64,000 nucleotides of DNA, from NCBI RefSeq assembly GCF_037975245.1, contig NC_092565.1, positions 19,137,999-19,201,998 of the forward strand, read 5' to 3'. Source of the stretch: Apostichopus japonicus (Eukaryota; Echinodermata; Holothuroidea; Aspidochirotida; Stichopodidae). Under the pieces are notes generated by a model that was not told the origin of the DNA, ran no database searches, and worked only from the letters and a program-made list of their open reading frames with translations. How positions within the stretch are numbered: the first letter of the stretch is position 1; every line of letters starts with the position of its first letter. The position numbers and the translations under genes are program-made. Positions 39,601 to 53,435 of the stretch are shown piece after piece.

Positions 39601-42600
39601 AAATATATATGAATTAAGTTGTAGAAAAGTTAAGTCACCCCCCAAAAAAATCATATTTCTTAAAAAGTTTTTGTAAAAGATGCATAATTAGTGTTGTCAA
39701 TGACCGTAGTCATTCCATGGCAGTAAACTTCGTCTTCATACTGTAGATAAAAGTTTTCCAAAAATTGTGTGCAATGAGATAGATTATCTGAAATTATATC
39801 CAATCCATACTTTTTTAAATTATTGCTTGTCTTCAGAATTCAAATAAATTTCAAATGCAGTTTATGTTAATTTCATACACAAATTCGCCCACTTGCTTTA
39901 TTCTACTTCCTCCTCAACCTATACACAAAAATATTACATTAACCCTGAAAACAAAGAAGAAGGGACCTTTTAAGGATCCCTTTGTGTGACCAGTGAAATT
40001 TGTCTATCGCCTATTAAATATCAAATCCCCTACTTCATGAATAACTAAAAAGATTGTCCAAATGAAAGACAACGTCTCAAAGACAATGTCTCCACATAGT
40101 TAAAGTGTTAACCCCATCTCTTCATTCCCCCATCTGGCCACCTCCACTTCCCGGGAGTTACTCAATTATTGTCATCTTGGCATATGAATCTCCTTGGGTC
40201 AACAGTGATTTGTCCTTGAATAATTAATACCTCTGCAACATTCCATTAGACCATACGAGAGGCATGGAATACATTTTTTTCGGATAAAAAATTGGAAAGA
40301 GAACCCTGAAAGCTACTTTAAGGCTTTTACCATCCATACTCCAAATCACTTAACATTATGTCCCTTCCCCACCTTACTTTGTTTATCTTCATCTTAGCAA
40401 AGAGCTCTCTGAGCCTTCTTCCCGTAAATTCAATTCACTATCACTCACATGCTGTTATTTACAGCGTTTCTTTTCACACATTAGATAGAATACACTCAGC
40501 AAAAGGTACTCGGTCCAAACATTCTAGTTGTAGTGATCTAAGTAAATTACTCTCTTCCATTAGAAGTTTTCGCACATTTGCACTCTGCTCCAAGGGATAA
40601 ATATACAAAGAACTCACAGCCAACTCCAGTCTCAATAAGGGGGGGGGGGAAGGGGGGGAGGAAGCAGAAATGGTTCAATAAAATTATTATCAGAGTAATT
40701 ACATTCCAATTTTAGTTTCAAACTAAAGCACAATCCAACACAAGAGTAATCGATACAGTATCATTCCATCTTTTATCCTAAACTTGCAGTACAAAATTAT
40801 CATAAAATAACATAAGTAAATAAAGAACAATACAATAAAAAAATAAAATGGGTATCCTTCAGATGTTTTAATTGACAATTTTGGTTTACTTAAGCTTTTC
40901 CTATTAAAATGAAATTACCACCACTACAGATTTCAACTTTTCCTAGCCTTCTTTCTGAGTAATCACAACATTATCATGTTTTAATTTGATCCCAATAGCA
41001 AGGAAAAAGCTTGTTATTTTATCCATTTTAAATCATAAGTGGAAGTATATCCTTGCAGTCTATAGAAAGATCACCGCACATATCAGTGAGACTTTTACTA
41101 AAAGGCAACTTCTTGCTCACGATACATTCTACATTGTTTCCTGATAAAAAACAAAAACCACAACATTAATAAGTGATGATTTCTAGGGGTTTTTCTGTTT
41201 TGTTTTTTGGCCTTGTCTTTTTTTTTAAATAAAAAAAAAACAGGTTGTGTATTGCTTACTTTGCAACAACCTGACACAGAAAAAATGGCTTTACAGATCA
41301 AGTCACAAGATTTTTAATGTTTTATCATCACTTCACTTGTCACATTGTAGTTTTCAGCATCACCAAGTACTTGTTTACTACTCAAGTATACTTAAGTAGT
41401 ACTCAAGTGTACTCAAGTTCTCAATCAAGGTTGGTTTTTAACCTTATCCATAACTCAAGCAACAACTGAAGAGTATTTTTCTTTAAAACACCTTCAGGTG
41501 CAACACGAGGACTTTCAGCAGTCAAACTATATCAGAATGTGTTACTTGTGTTGGAAACCGGTCATACAACACACAGACAGACGAACGAAATATCGACGGA
41601 CGAAATTTCTTGTTTGGATTATGTGGTTTGAACTTGAGCAGACTGCATTCCTATCAAGCTACACCCTTTGTGATGATAACATTTTCAAGAATGTAAAAGC
41701 ACATATAGATATGGAGGGAAATGAGAATTACTCAGTTAAAAGGAAAGTCCAAGAGAGAAACCAATTTCTGACCGATGAAGAAAGTGGAACGTATTCTAAG
41801 CATTCTGGTGAACTTTGCATCTAATTTCTACATGATGTTATTGAGATGTTGGTAATTGAAGCTGTTACAGTTTGTTCTGTAAGTGACAATCCTTTTAAGA
41901 ATTCCAACAAGACCAAAAAAAAAGGAGGAAAAAACAAAGGAAAAACAACAGAGAGAAAATAAGGAAAGACGGCCATTTATCAACAGCATCTGCAACTTTT
42001 CTCAAATTATTAACTGTAGGAGGCTTCCTAAGAGATCCTGTCTTAGTTTAAAACACCTATCAGTTTTACTCCCATGACGAGCTTCTTTGTCCTTTGATAG
42101 TAGTGATACCAAACAATATCTTGGTAAAGGGACCTACCGTTTTTGCGATGCCCTGTAAACCATCCTACACTGCAACCTGACCCTGAGTTGTTAATTAATT
42201 AAGAACTTAACTTTACATCGCTAATATGTCCATTACCACTTCTTAATCCCAAAATAATTAGTCACTTACAAAGACAGCTGTTATTATGGATATAAATAGC
42301 ACACATGAGGCAAAGTATTACACCTTTTGAGCAAACAGCTTAAAGCAAATTTGGAGGTTGTATTCCTTCCAATTTTACTGTGCCATGTTTTATTGTACTT
42401 CTCTGGTGTTTGCATGGCATGAATTTGCATGGGTCTACATTGCATACAGAACTGTTCTCAACAAACAATTGAGCAATATGTATATACCGCCCTCTTCCCC
42501 ACCCCTCCTTCAAAATCAGTGTCATATTAGGACATGAATGTCTTCCAAAACCTTTAAGACTGGCCTTCCTTTCACTCCGTAGTAATATAAGAATGTGTCA

Positions 42601-42672
42601 CAATCATCTTACGCATACACAGTATGCCTCAGATGAACAAACCTCGATCACATTTCAAGATTTTTTTATCAC
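33620..42672. other. Stretch without a recognised gene
   Basis: AT-rich with many C-runs (36152-36173, 37167-37182, 38046-38061) and G-rich patches (35350-35430). Nothing shows convincing splice structure or protein-like sequence. A short - strand candidate start (MFFPSLDR before GTAAGATGG, about 38433-38455) is too small to call. Confidence 0.5.
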
Positions 42673-42809
42673 CCTGTTCCGGCCGCTTTCCTGGCGGAGA
42701 CGGCATATTCGTTACTCCGCAGAATACTTCCAGCGTTGAGTGAGCTGCACTGTCTTAAAACCCGCTTTAGTGTAATTTATAACATCCATGCAATTCCTGA
42801 GATTTAAAC
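42673..42809 (-). other. Possible 5' exon with start codon, unrecognised gene
   Basis: A strong acceptor (TTTTCTTTTACAG after a long pyrimidine stretch) is followed by a leader. An ATG at 42706 then begins MPSPPGKRPEQ before a weak donor (GTGATA). The GC-rich context is unlike its surroundings. I found no convincing following exon, so this remains a candidate. Confidence 0.25.
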
Positions 42810-45800
42810 CTGTAAAAGAAAAGACGAGAAGAAGAAAATAAAAATCCATTGACCGTTTGTGTAGTACTTTAAATACTTTAAAAGTTACATGTTGCTATGC
42901 ATAGTAACTTTCGTTCTTCTTTTGTCACACACACATAGTCGGACATCTCTCGATCTAAACTAAGCAACCTACACGGTCACTACTCAGTGGCTTCTTACTC
43001 CGAATAAGTGAGGTTACTTAAACCGTTCAGTCCAATATAGAAAGGTTTGGTCCGACCAGTTTTAATGTAACTCTCTGTCATTTCAATTCAAGAACCAGTC
43101 AAGGGTATGATAACTTTTGTGTTGCAAAAAGCATCTAATGAATGCCAGGTATTCTCTCCTTTGGTGCCGCAGCTTTGATGCGATAAACACCAAATTGTAA
43201 CACTTCACACAGTCCGGAATCTTATCTCTCTGCTTATGGTTGAGTTACTCAAGAATGGCACTACTTGCTTATACCTGGCAAAGTCAAAGCATAAAATAGC
43301 TTTAACTTCATCGCTCCAAATTCAAAAAAATTAAAGATTCAACTACAGAAACAGAATGAAACGTTATTTATACAATGACTTGCTGGAATTATCTTGTTGT
43401 AAATATCAGGTCACAAGGATAAAAAGACACATTGAACGACCGATGCAACTTGTCTCATCTCTTTGCAAACACGAAATGAGCTAATCTACACGAGAGGTTT
43501 TAACACACACATACACTGCAGTAGTAATGGTTAACGAATGATTATGAACAGAACTGTACCGTTTATGATCTGCATGTCATAGACTGCAGTTTGTCAAGTT
43601 GCCTGGAGCTAGATAGGACCCATAGCCATATATACAGCTCTGATAGGACGAGTACGACAGCACCCTCTTTTAATTCTGTGCGTGGCTGGACAGCCCCCCC
43701 CCCCAATTGGATATGTGCTTCAATTCTGATGTAATTTCAATCCCATGTAACACTTTAATAAACGTTAGTCTAATACGGAGAAGCATTTCATATTTTTTCA
43801 AAGTGTGACCAGGATTAACTCCACTTTCTGAATTAATACCCTATTCATTGCACTAGCAACAATATGGTTTTACTACATTAATGTAAGATTTGCTGGCTCT
43901 TCACTTCAACATGAACATCAAACCTCAAATCTGATATGGTACTGTATGATACACAATGCACACATTCACGATTTCCTGCATTCACCATAGCAACGGTAGA
44001 TAAATTCAATCAGCGATCTGCTTTGTGTGTTGTTCACAATAGTGAAGTCAAACCAGGAAGCCATTTTGCAAAACTCAAACCCTATCATGGAACATCTAGT
44101 GTGTAAACGGATACTATCATCTATCCAGTGCCAGTCGGTGATTCTTGGCTTACATGAGGTCAACCGGATTGTTGTTCTATGCGTTCTATGTAACAGATGA
44201 AGAAAATGTTCCATAATAATTATGCCAGACCCTGCTAACACAAATGAAATCGGATCATTTGTACAACAAAGTAAGGCGGTACACCCAAAACTAAGCTAAT
44301 ATAAATTATTTGTTTAAACAGTCTTGACATAAAATCAGTCAGTGAGTCCACGAGTGATTTACAATACGTAAAATGGCATCACTGTGTACATTACGACTGT
44401 GTGGGCGGGCTATATGCTTCTGTACTATGAATCTTAAATGAAGTAACTATGTAAAGAAATAAACTGTAACAGGAAAAGGAGTGAGCTTGATTTGCTGAGT
44501 TGTTTCAAAATAAGTTTACAAGACTTGATATGTCATCATATCTGAAACCTGTTTTTAATAGCAACCAGGGTGGTCATAGAAGGAGCAAGGGATACCTATA
44601 CAATCGACCCCTCCCCCCCCCTCAGCCCCCCATCCACCGGAGCAAAAAATACATATGTGAAGAAGAAAAAATTTAAGAAGGAAAAAGCAAACAAAAATGT
44701 TATAGGTGAGCTCTTGCTTTGGCATGGCATGTTTTATGCTGCTTTTGGTACATTAAATTGCTTCTGTTTTTGGTAAATTCAGAATAGAATTGATCAATAT
44801 GCTACAGCAAATGTTACACAAATCATTTTTAAAGCAATCTTTTGTTTGGTTCATAGGAAAGTACAAGAATCTCAATTCAAATGCTTCCATGGATACCAAC
44901 ATCCTTTTAACAAAATAAACTAGCTGTGGTGACAATATTATTTATCCTACTCCAACAGGCAAATCTTTATTGATACTGTTTTCCAAAACCACATTTGTTA
45001 TTTCCTTGGAAGGATGGGATTTGTTTATGCTCATGAACACATTCCATCCTAACCAATCAACAAAACATGACCACAACATTATCATTTTCCATCCACATGC
45101 TTCCTTTTATCCTTTGTACATCCTACAAAATCCTCTCTATGGGTCTTTGTTTCCTAACTAGAGCCCTGCCTATCCAAGCTAAAATCAATGCTACTTAGTT
45201 CACAACGAACACACATACAGAGTCCCATAGCCCTGTCCAGAGCAGCCTACACTGAACAGCACTCAAAGCAATAAGGGTTGTTGTATTGTGTTGATCATGC
45301 ATAGTTTGCATGACTAAAGTTGACCTCAAAACCATCAAGGTCACATACATTGGCATAGCTGGCAATCAAAGTCTTTCAGCACAGCTCCACAGCAGGCATT
45401 GTGTCTCCTCCAATGATGAGACACTGCCAGGAGTACTAATAGCATTACATTTGTACTGCCTTGAGAATTAGATATCTGAAAACAGCTACCAGTGATGAAT
45501 GAGGGAGCAAAGAATTAGGTCTGGACACAAAGAAGGGAGCCCCACTTTACTTTGAAAAATCAATGAAATATATGTTCTAGCATTCTTTTAAGCTAGTATG
45601 AGACCATGCGCAACTGTTGCTTTGCAACTTACAATTCACAAATAATGCATGGCAGCTGTGTTTACTGATTTTAATGCAATGTTTTCAACATATCTTTTGA
45701 TGACATGTTTTTTGTCAGGACAAACACAACCGATTCATCTTCAAATGTGCCAGTATTTCTTTTCTGTCAAAGTTAACTTAACTCTTTTTAAGGCTCCCAG

Positions 45801-46429
45801 TGGGGACAAGATTAATTTACTCTCTCAAAAGATCCAACTCTTGTTCCTTGGTATTTATACTTAAACATTCGCATATCATACAACTGACATCACCCACGAG
45901 AGAATTCAGTTAAACTTCTCTACTATAAAACTGAAATGTAACATAATCTATTTCAAGGCTTTTCAAAGTAATATTTGTAAATGAGAAAAATATGTCACAA
46001 ATTTGGCTCTTTACCAATTTTGCACAGTTTAGTAGAAATATTATGTCATATATTTGTAAACTGGAATAGTATTCCCACAAACCCTCCTTTTTATTATTCC
46101 AAAGCATAAATTGATTATCATATCAGTATCAATGCACTATGCTGTATCCTACACGTTTCCTACAAGATGCACTAGTTTCATCGGCTCATGTTTCTATATT
46201 GCTGCGTTTGGTGTTAAATTTGTCACAACCACATCCTCTGCTCATCACCAACAATTAAGGAAATATGTTACTTGAGAATAATGTCTTAGTTAAGCACGTC
46301 AAGCCACCTTTTTATAAATATTTATATTTATACTGGAAATAAATTTAAAAAAAAATAAAAAAACCAAATCTTATTTAAAAAACATTTTCTTTCAGGCCTG
46401 TGCTGTTGTACTCACACTACAAGACTTTT

Positions 46430-46432
<3 letters not shown>

Positions 46433-46494
<62 letters not shown>
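46433..46494. repeat. (AT)n microsatellite
   Basis: About 30 uninterrupted AT dinucleotides directly next to the Penelope-like cluster. Simple repeat; length likely polymorphic. Confidence 0.95.
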
Positions 46495-46496
<2 letters not shown>

Positions 46497-46536
46497 TGTG
46501 CTATGTAAGATATGTGTACAAGTGAAAATAAAATTG

Positions 46537-47226
46537 TTAGCAAACTGCTTATCCACTAGAGAGCCTGTGTAAGAGAATGTTTAAAAGTAAGTTGGCCTGA
46601 CGATTCGATCCTATCAGGATCTTCTTCAAAGGCTAAATGACAAGTAACAGTAACAGAAGGGACAAAAACACACACAGAATACAGATAGGTTAATGAGCAT
46701 GGTGAACACAAAGAGATAGATGTAAGGGGATTAGTAAACTACCTCTACTCTTCCCCTGTTGGTTTCTTTCTTTCTTCTCTCCATCCCTATTCCCTTGTCT
46801 ACTAATCCCCTTACATCTATCTCTTTGTGTTCACCATATTAATTACCTGTCTGTGATCTGTGCGTGTTTTTGTCCCTTCTGTTGCTGTTACTTGTCATTA
46901 AGCCTTTGAAGAAGATCCTGCTAGGATCGAAACGTCAGGCCAACTTACTTTTAAACATGTGTAAAAGTGAAGAGGACCTGACATTTCTATCCTAACAGGA
47001 TCTCCTTCAAAGGCTAACTGAAAGGAAAACAAACTACAGGAAGAACACAAGAAGTGGCAGAGATGGACAGACAGTTAAATTAGATGATACGAGCAATGCA
47101 TTCTTATTTATTCTTGTTTCAGTTGACCTCTGAAGGAGATCCCGCTAGGATCGAAACGTCAAGAGCTTTCGGCTTATACTTATTTACCAACACAGGCTTC
47201 TTGCAGTAGATGAGCAGTTTTGCTAA
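46537..47226. mobile_element. Penelope-like repeat cluster in inverted arrangement
   Basis: Outer inverted ends share CAAACTGCTTATCC / GGATAAGCAG-like sequence and ACACAGGCT. Within are two inner inverted pairs. The first pair (46580-46750 with 46800-46960) has long matching arms including AAGGGGATTAGTA. Four hairpins of the form GATCC-loop-GGATC followed by GAAACGTC occur at 46592-46634 (-), 46901-46942 (+), 46973-47016 (-) and 47133-47176 (+). This motif style is known from the terminal regions of Penelope-like retroelements. No reverse transcriptase is present, so these are non-coding end fragments. Confidence 0.5.
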
Positions 47227-50200
47227 GAGTTTTTATTTTTCTCTCATGGAAGAAATGATGGACACATGCGCTTCTCTGCAGTATCTGTAAACTATGAAAT
47301 TAAAGCAACATCATGAACTGAATCTGGAGAGCCTTCAAACCGATGCTACAAATCCTATAAACAATGACAGCTTCTTCACACTTCACAGATGTCAACTTTA
47401 ATATCAAATCGTCACAAACTTATATATGTATTTGAACCAGACTTTCATTTAAGCTTGCGTGTAATTAATTCTATGTCGTGGCCGACAATAATAATATGGA
47501 ATGAATACTGTCAATTACAAGCTAATTTATAGTGTGTGTTGAATGCAACGAAGCCACCAGGTGGTTGTCCTTCACAGTTTGATTAATCAGATTTGGATCA
47601 ATACTGGTTATGTCCATTCAAAATACAACACTTTTTGAGCATTTGCAAAATGCTGCTGCTTTAAGGAACAAACAATTTGAGGAGATTGGTTTTGATAACG
47701 TTTTGGATGACTTCATATGTTTAAATTTTGGGGTCAATATAAATGTTCTTCAAACTATTTCACATGTGGATAGTTAGGAGCACAGTAGTAAATGGTAAGG
47801 AAATCCCCATCGAACATGATGCATGGTGATATTTCGAGGCTCGGCCCTTAACTCTCACTACCTTTGGAATATTTCTCATAGCAGGAGACAGTCAGGCCTG
47901 GTTAAGTTGAACATAGAACACATCATCACATGCATGTCGGTTCCATGATTCCACCTACTGTGGTTATTACACTCCAGATGTATGCCACATGGAAAGTATT
48001 TGTAAGTCTGTTGGGGTCACGTACATAATTTTCCACCCTATGGTTATCTGGAACATCTCACTGTTATGATAAGTAAAACTGTACAACAATGAGTAGTTTT
48101 CAAAATCCGTGCTATTATGTTTTAGTTGTACATACATTTAACGTTCCATGTTTATGGTTCGGTTTGAATGATGATCAGCACTGACTTAAGGAAACCAATT
48201 TTCTGTTTGAAAAACCACAACTAAGTAGAAATAAAATTTCATTCATAGTCACTACCGGTAAAGTCATCACTTGTTGCATGTGACGCATCTCAAAATACTG
48301 TATGTCTGAAATAGTTGCCATCTATGTTCAGACAAGCTCTGAAGCTGATTACGTGACTAAATCTACAGATATCACTTCAAGATTACGACACTAAATATCA
48401 ATCATGTATTCAGAATCTAATCAGAATATAAGGAAGCAGGCCTACTTATTTACAGTAGTTCTAATGACTATTCTCAGTCAAATTATCTTTCTATCTATAG
48501 TGAATGCAGCTGACAGGATTTTGTGGGCAAATTTTTCTCCAGACTTTGACCCTTTTTCTCTCTTCTTTAATTATTTTGAAATCTTTACTTCCTGAACATA
48601 TTTACTTTCCGACCTCAATGAACAGAGACACATCGGGAGCATCTAAATTTCAGAGCCCACAAACAAAGGGAATTGTGAATTTGTCAGAAATTGAACTTGC
48701 AGTGAGTTAATAGAAGTCTTAAGTACCTGTATCACTATCAACCAATCAGGGACAAGACTGTTAATTTGAATAATGCCAAGTCTGTACAAAGCTATAAAGA
48801 TGGCAGAGTGCAAAAACTATTATATCACAACTTCATATAAATTTCTTTCCCTTTCAATGTTGTTAAGCACAAAACCCTGCTCTGCGGTATTTAACTTGGC
48901 TTAAACCATGCTACAGGGTACAAGGGATATTTTAATCTGTTTTTTTGGCACTGATATCTATGTAAAAGGGTCTCCCAAACTTTCTACGAGGGCCAGAGAA
49001 AAACATTGGTTGGTGCAAAGGGCCTGGCAGAATTGATTGATCAATATGGACAGTAGGCCAGTATTGTGGTCAAGCCCGAACCCCCAATTATCTGCATACC
49101 CAAATAGTGTAAGATTGTGGGATGGTCTTTATTTCCCACTGGCTAGGTGGAAATCTTTCGCTGGCCTAATTCGGCTTCAGGTCGCCAATAGAGAACCCAT
49201 GGTTGATGGCAATGACTGATGTAAGTGATAAATAAACTCAAACTTTGTTACACTTTTGGAGTTGTCATGGTAAACGATGGTTACTGATATTTATCACTTA
49301 ACATTAATCATTGACCATAATCACATAAAATTGATTAAAAACTGCCCAAAAATCTTGCACAAAATATTATTTAGAGGGTAACAATAAAGTTTTGAAGAAT
49401 CTTAAAACACACTCTTCAGTGGCCTAAGTGTTTGTGTGTCATGTACCTAATGTTTAGCACCAAAACTACCAGTCCTTTACTGCGAAAAATGTCCCAAGAT
49501 TTGTATCGTTGTGCAGTTAGTGACAAAATAAAAGCACTGTGGTTGTTTTTCTTTGAAAGATAAGAGTGATTGCACAATAACAACACTGCTTCAAGGAACA
49601 AAGGCCAGGAAATACACACAGACCACACAGATCGTTAGTTTAATTTTTTCCTGAGTGGTTTTGGAGTCTGCAGACAATGGTTATGCAACGTGAACACATT
49701 CTTATAATACAAATACCACTGGGTAAACTTAATACAGTGTCTTGAACAAAACCAATTTTAATGTCTGGCATTTAACTCAGTATCTAGCCCAGATTAAACA
49801 AGTCACAGTAAGTACAATGGGGGAGGGGGTGTGGGTGGGGTGAGTGAGTGAGTGAGGGAAATTATATATTTTGCTAAAATTCTACTACATCATTTTTCAC
49901 ATAATGCCAATACATGACAGGAATATGAGCTTACTTCACAGTCATCCAAGAAAAATTTAAAGGTCATCGAATACAGAGAACCGTAAAGTTACGAAAACTT
50001 AAGTCTCTGGCTCAAGTTTTGATGCACAATTTATGATTACTCAACACTTATTACAAATGTGCATGCTTTATCCTTATGCAAGAACTACTCAAACCACACA
50101 GAAAAAACTTCCACTACAAGAATCAACGCAATGAAATAGGACAGACCTATCATGCACAACTTTTAACAAGCACTTGAGCTTTTATATGGAACCCCGCCCC

Positions 50201-50997
50201 CCCCCCCTCACCCTCTCTCTCTCTCAAAAAAATGTATCTTAACACTTTTACAAACCTGGAGTAGTGATCCAATATGTTTGATCCACTGTGTTCCTGCAGG
50301 GCAGAAAAAAAAACAAACACAGGAAAGGTTAGGTAAGGAACAACTTTCTCAGACCAATATATCAAGATGAACAACATCAGCAATGCAAGCTAGTGACCAA
50401 ATGGCCTATCAAGGAGGGCAATTTATAAACCAGAGACATGACTAGTTGATTGGTAATCAGCAGCAACAAAGTCAAGAAGACAAAGACTTAACAAATTGTT
50501 ACTTTTTGTATTTGAATTTTATAGAACTAAGGTGTGGAATACTTACAATATCTGTAAGCTTCAGAGTTCTTTATTTAGCTTACTCTAGCTTACTCTATGG
50601 AATCATGTGATAATGTAAGTCCAGGTTTAACTTTAATATAAATCTAAATGATGAAATATATACATTTAAGTTTTCCATGAAAGTAACCATGGAGATAACC
50701 AGAAAGCCAGTTGGCTTTTTGATTCCAAGTATGAAGTTAATCCACTATGAACTTTTCCTTCTGCTTTGAGCAAGGATTTAAAAATGAGAACTGAAAGAAA
50801 CAAATATTGCATGATGTCACAATAAGCACACACTCAGTCCAAGTCCTTTACACCACACCTGTAATCATGAGGAGGATGTTAAATGCCATTGCTTGGTTTT
50901 GTATTTCACCTCTGTATATTCCTCCCTTATGACTGTCACAAGTTCTGTGGGCCTGCTGCAACTCAGTTGTTAAGGTAAGGGTACTAGCCTGTGTTAA

Positions 50998-51361
50998 AGG
51001 GTGGGAAGACTCGCGCAAAAAGAAACGTCTAATGCCGGTTATCTGACCTAGTTTCGAATGAGGTGTAACAGAAGTGTTAGACACCACCATCGATCCCAGA
51101 AAATACACACACACAGCTTGCTACCGTCGGTAATTAGACACTAGTGTACAGTCAATACACGCAGCTACGGTCAATACCCACAACACAGTGTACGTAGCAG
51201 CGATGGACATCTCAGGTATAGATAAAAGATAACAAGGTATCACGTTTCATTACTGTCTGCATTTTGTAGTGACAAAGAAAAACTTCACTTGCAAGCAACG
51301 GAAAGTTAACCTTTTCAATGGGGAGGGGGGGCACGCGGTTTGGGGCGAGTCTTCAATGCCT
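50998..51361. mobile_element. TTAA-flanked MITE, copy 4 (364 bp)
   Basis: Full-length member preceded by TTAA (50994-50997). The right flank is TTCC, so one side of the duplication has changed. A G-run near the right end has expanded. It is about 2 kb beyond the PWWP2 stop codon. Confidence 0.7.
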
Positions 51362-52324
51362 TTCCTCGCTGTAGAGAAGATACTATTGTAACTAGGAGAT
51401 TTGAAATATGCTCATGCAGGGAAATGTCTTTGAATAATATATTGAGATGACACAATTTTGGCAAAATCATATGGAAAAGTATTAAACGGGACAGACAAAT
51501 AACCTACAAGAGAGACCAATATTTAAACATAGAAATTGTATACTGTTAACAGCAACAGAGTAAACCTTGCAATACAATGAAGACTTATGAGCAAGGCATA
51601 ATCTGGCCACGACTGAGTTCTTTAAAGAGAATGCCACTGCTATTTATTTATGCAACTGTACAACTTGACTGATTAAAATAACTTGTTGCAAGTAGCCAAG
51701 ATGAAAATACCTCAAAAATCATAAATCTGAACAATCATTTCAAATTTATGACTTTTAGCACATTAATCATCATAAAACACTGAAATTCATGGAAAGGAGG
51801 TAAAACCAGAAATCCGAAAGGCTAAGTGATTCCTTGCCCATAGGAAATATTTGTTTAAGTAATGTGGTTTCAAATTGACATGTTTTCATTGTGAAGCTGC
51901 TGTGTTTTTACACTTACTGTAGATATGGAATGTTTAAGATCCTTGGGCATTAATTGACACGTTTGTGAACCATGAATCACATAATGAGTCATCAAAGTTT
52001 TACCTCTGAGATATCATGTTTACAAGGCTTTCACAATTTGACCTATGATCTCCACCGTTTTTAATAGGGTTGTTGTACTCACCATGGGTCTTTATTAATA
52101 ATTTAATGAGAGCAGCTCAAATGGATTGATGTCATGTTCATTCATACTTAGTAAAGATTCCTAAATCCTATTGGTCCATTCAGGTCAGCTGACCGTGGTT
52201 AATCCTGTGAGTAACGCACGGTAAAATTACGGGGCATCACTTTAATAAATCTTTGGTTATATGTAACCAAAAATGTTTTGTTTTATGATTTTTCCCCCAC
52301 ACAAATGGTAGTGTATGAATGAAC

Positions 52325-52490
52325 GGGGTTAATCAACGGTCTAGCGTGCATTACTCACATGATTAATGCACTCCGGGTGTTAATGCTATCGCTGGATGCA
52401 CTCGGGCTCCGCCCTCGTGCATCGCTTGCATTATCCCCCGATCGTGCATTAATCCTGTGAGTAACGCACGCTAGACCGTTGATTAACCCC
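52325..52490. mobile_element. Near-perfect palindromic element (166 bp)
   Basis: Arms of 47 bases starting GGGGTTAATCAACGGTCTAG at each end, with two differences between them, around a GC-rich loop of about 70 bases. A fragment of the same arm (TTAATCCTGTGAGTAACGCACG-like) lies at 52199-52220. It has no coding frame. Confidence 0.65.
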
Positions 52491-53435
52491 TTATTAATAT
52501 GGTCATTATTCAGCCTCTAGCATTCAGTTTTGGGCATTAAATGCCAGATATAAGTTCCAGAAGTATTTTCCTGCTTGATATATCGTGCTTACAAGATTTG
52601 ACCTTTGGTGACCTCACATGACCTTTGAGTTCCATCAAAAACAATAGGGTTCTTCTACTCAATATAGTGCACCCACACACCAAGTATGAGATTCATTTAA
52701 AGTTTCCTTCTTGAGATATCGTGTTCACAAGGTTTTCCAGTTTGACCTCTGGTGACCCCAAATGACATTTGACCTCCACCAAAACCACTAGGGTTCTTGT
52801 AATCGATATGGGTCATGCACATGCAAATTGTGAGATCCTTTAAGGTTACCCTTCGTCAGATGTCCTCTTCACAAACAGCATCACATACACTTGCACACAG
52901 ACACACACAAAAAACTGCCATCACAAAAAAAACAAAATCAAAGACATTTTTTGACACATTCTTCATAAACATAGAGATGATTGACTATGGCAATAACAAG
53001 TCAAAAAGATGAAATTCATGTTCACTGTTACCAACGGGCAATTTAACATGGAACTTTGCACTTGGTTTTATATGATCATATATTAAGGGGCATCAGTGAA
53101 AAAAATTCAACTTCTTTTTCAAATATATAAATCACTTTTCTAAACTTTCAACAAACTTTCTTGTATCCCAATAGACACGGAAGAACATCCTTTTTCTTTT
53201 CATCCTTCAAAGGTCTTCTGTTTTTTCCTAAGACAATGACAATCTTTAAAACATTTTTTCTACTCCGTTGTGCCCTAAAGCCAATACCAATTCCTTTCAC
53301 ACAAGCCATGCATACAGTGGGTGGCCTGTGCCTTCGTCAGTGATAAAATACTTCCAACATGTGATTGATCACAGACTTACATGTATAGCATGCCATCTTT
53401 AAGGATCTCCATTTTCCAAATGAATACTCACCCTT

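Larger units (their letters stand above)
42810..53435. other. Stretch without a recognised gene, repeat-rich
   Basis: Besides the (AT)n tract, the Penelope-like cluster, TTAA MITE copy 4 and the palindromic element, I see only short frames without splice context. The part nearest 53435 is probably the PWWP2 3' UTR. Confidence 0.5.

Noticed and set aside
41498..41824. 108-codon + strand frame
   Set aside because: No splice sites or recognisable domain, and embedded in AT-rich non-coding sequence.
50848..51114. Recurrent frame with VVSNTSVTPHSKLGQITG, also at 3798-4025 and 26978-27160
   Set aside because: This is the left part of the TTAA MITE read on the - strand; it recurs because the element recurs and has no start or codon signal.
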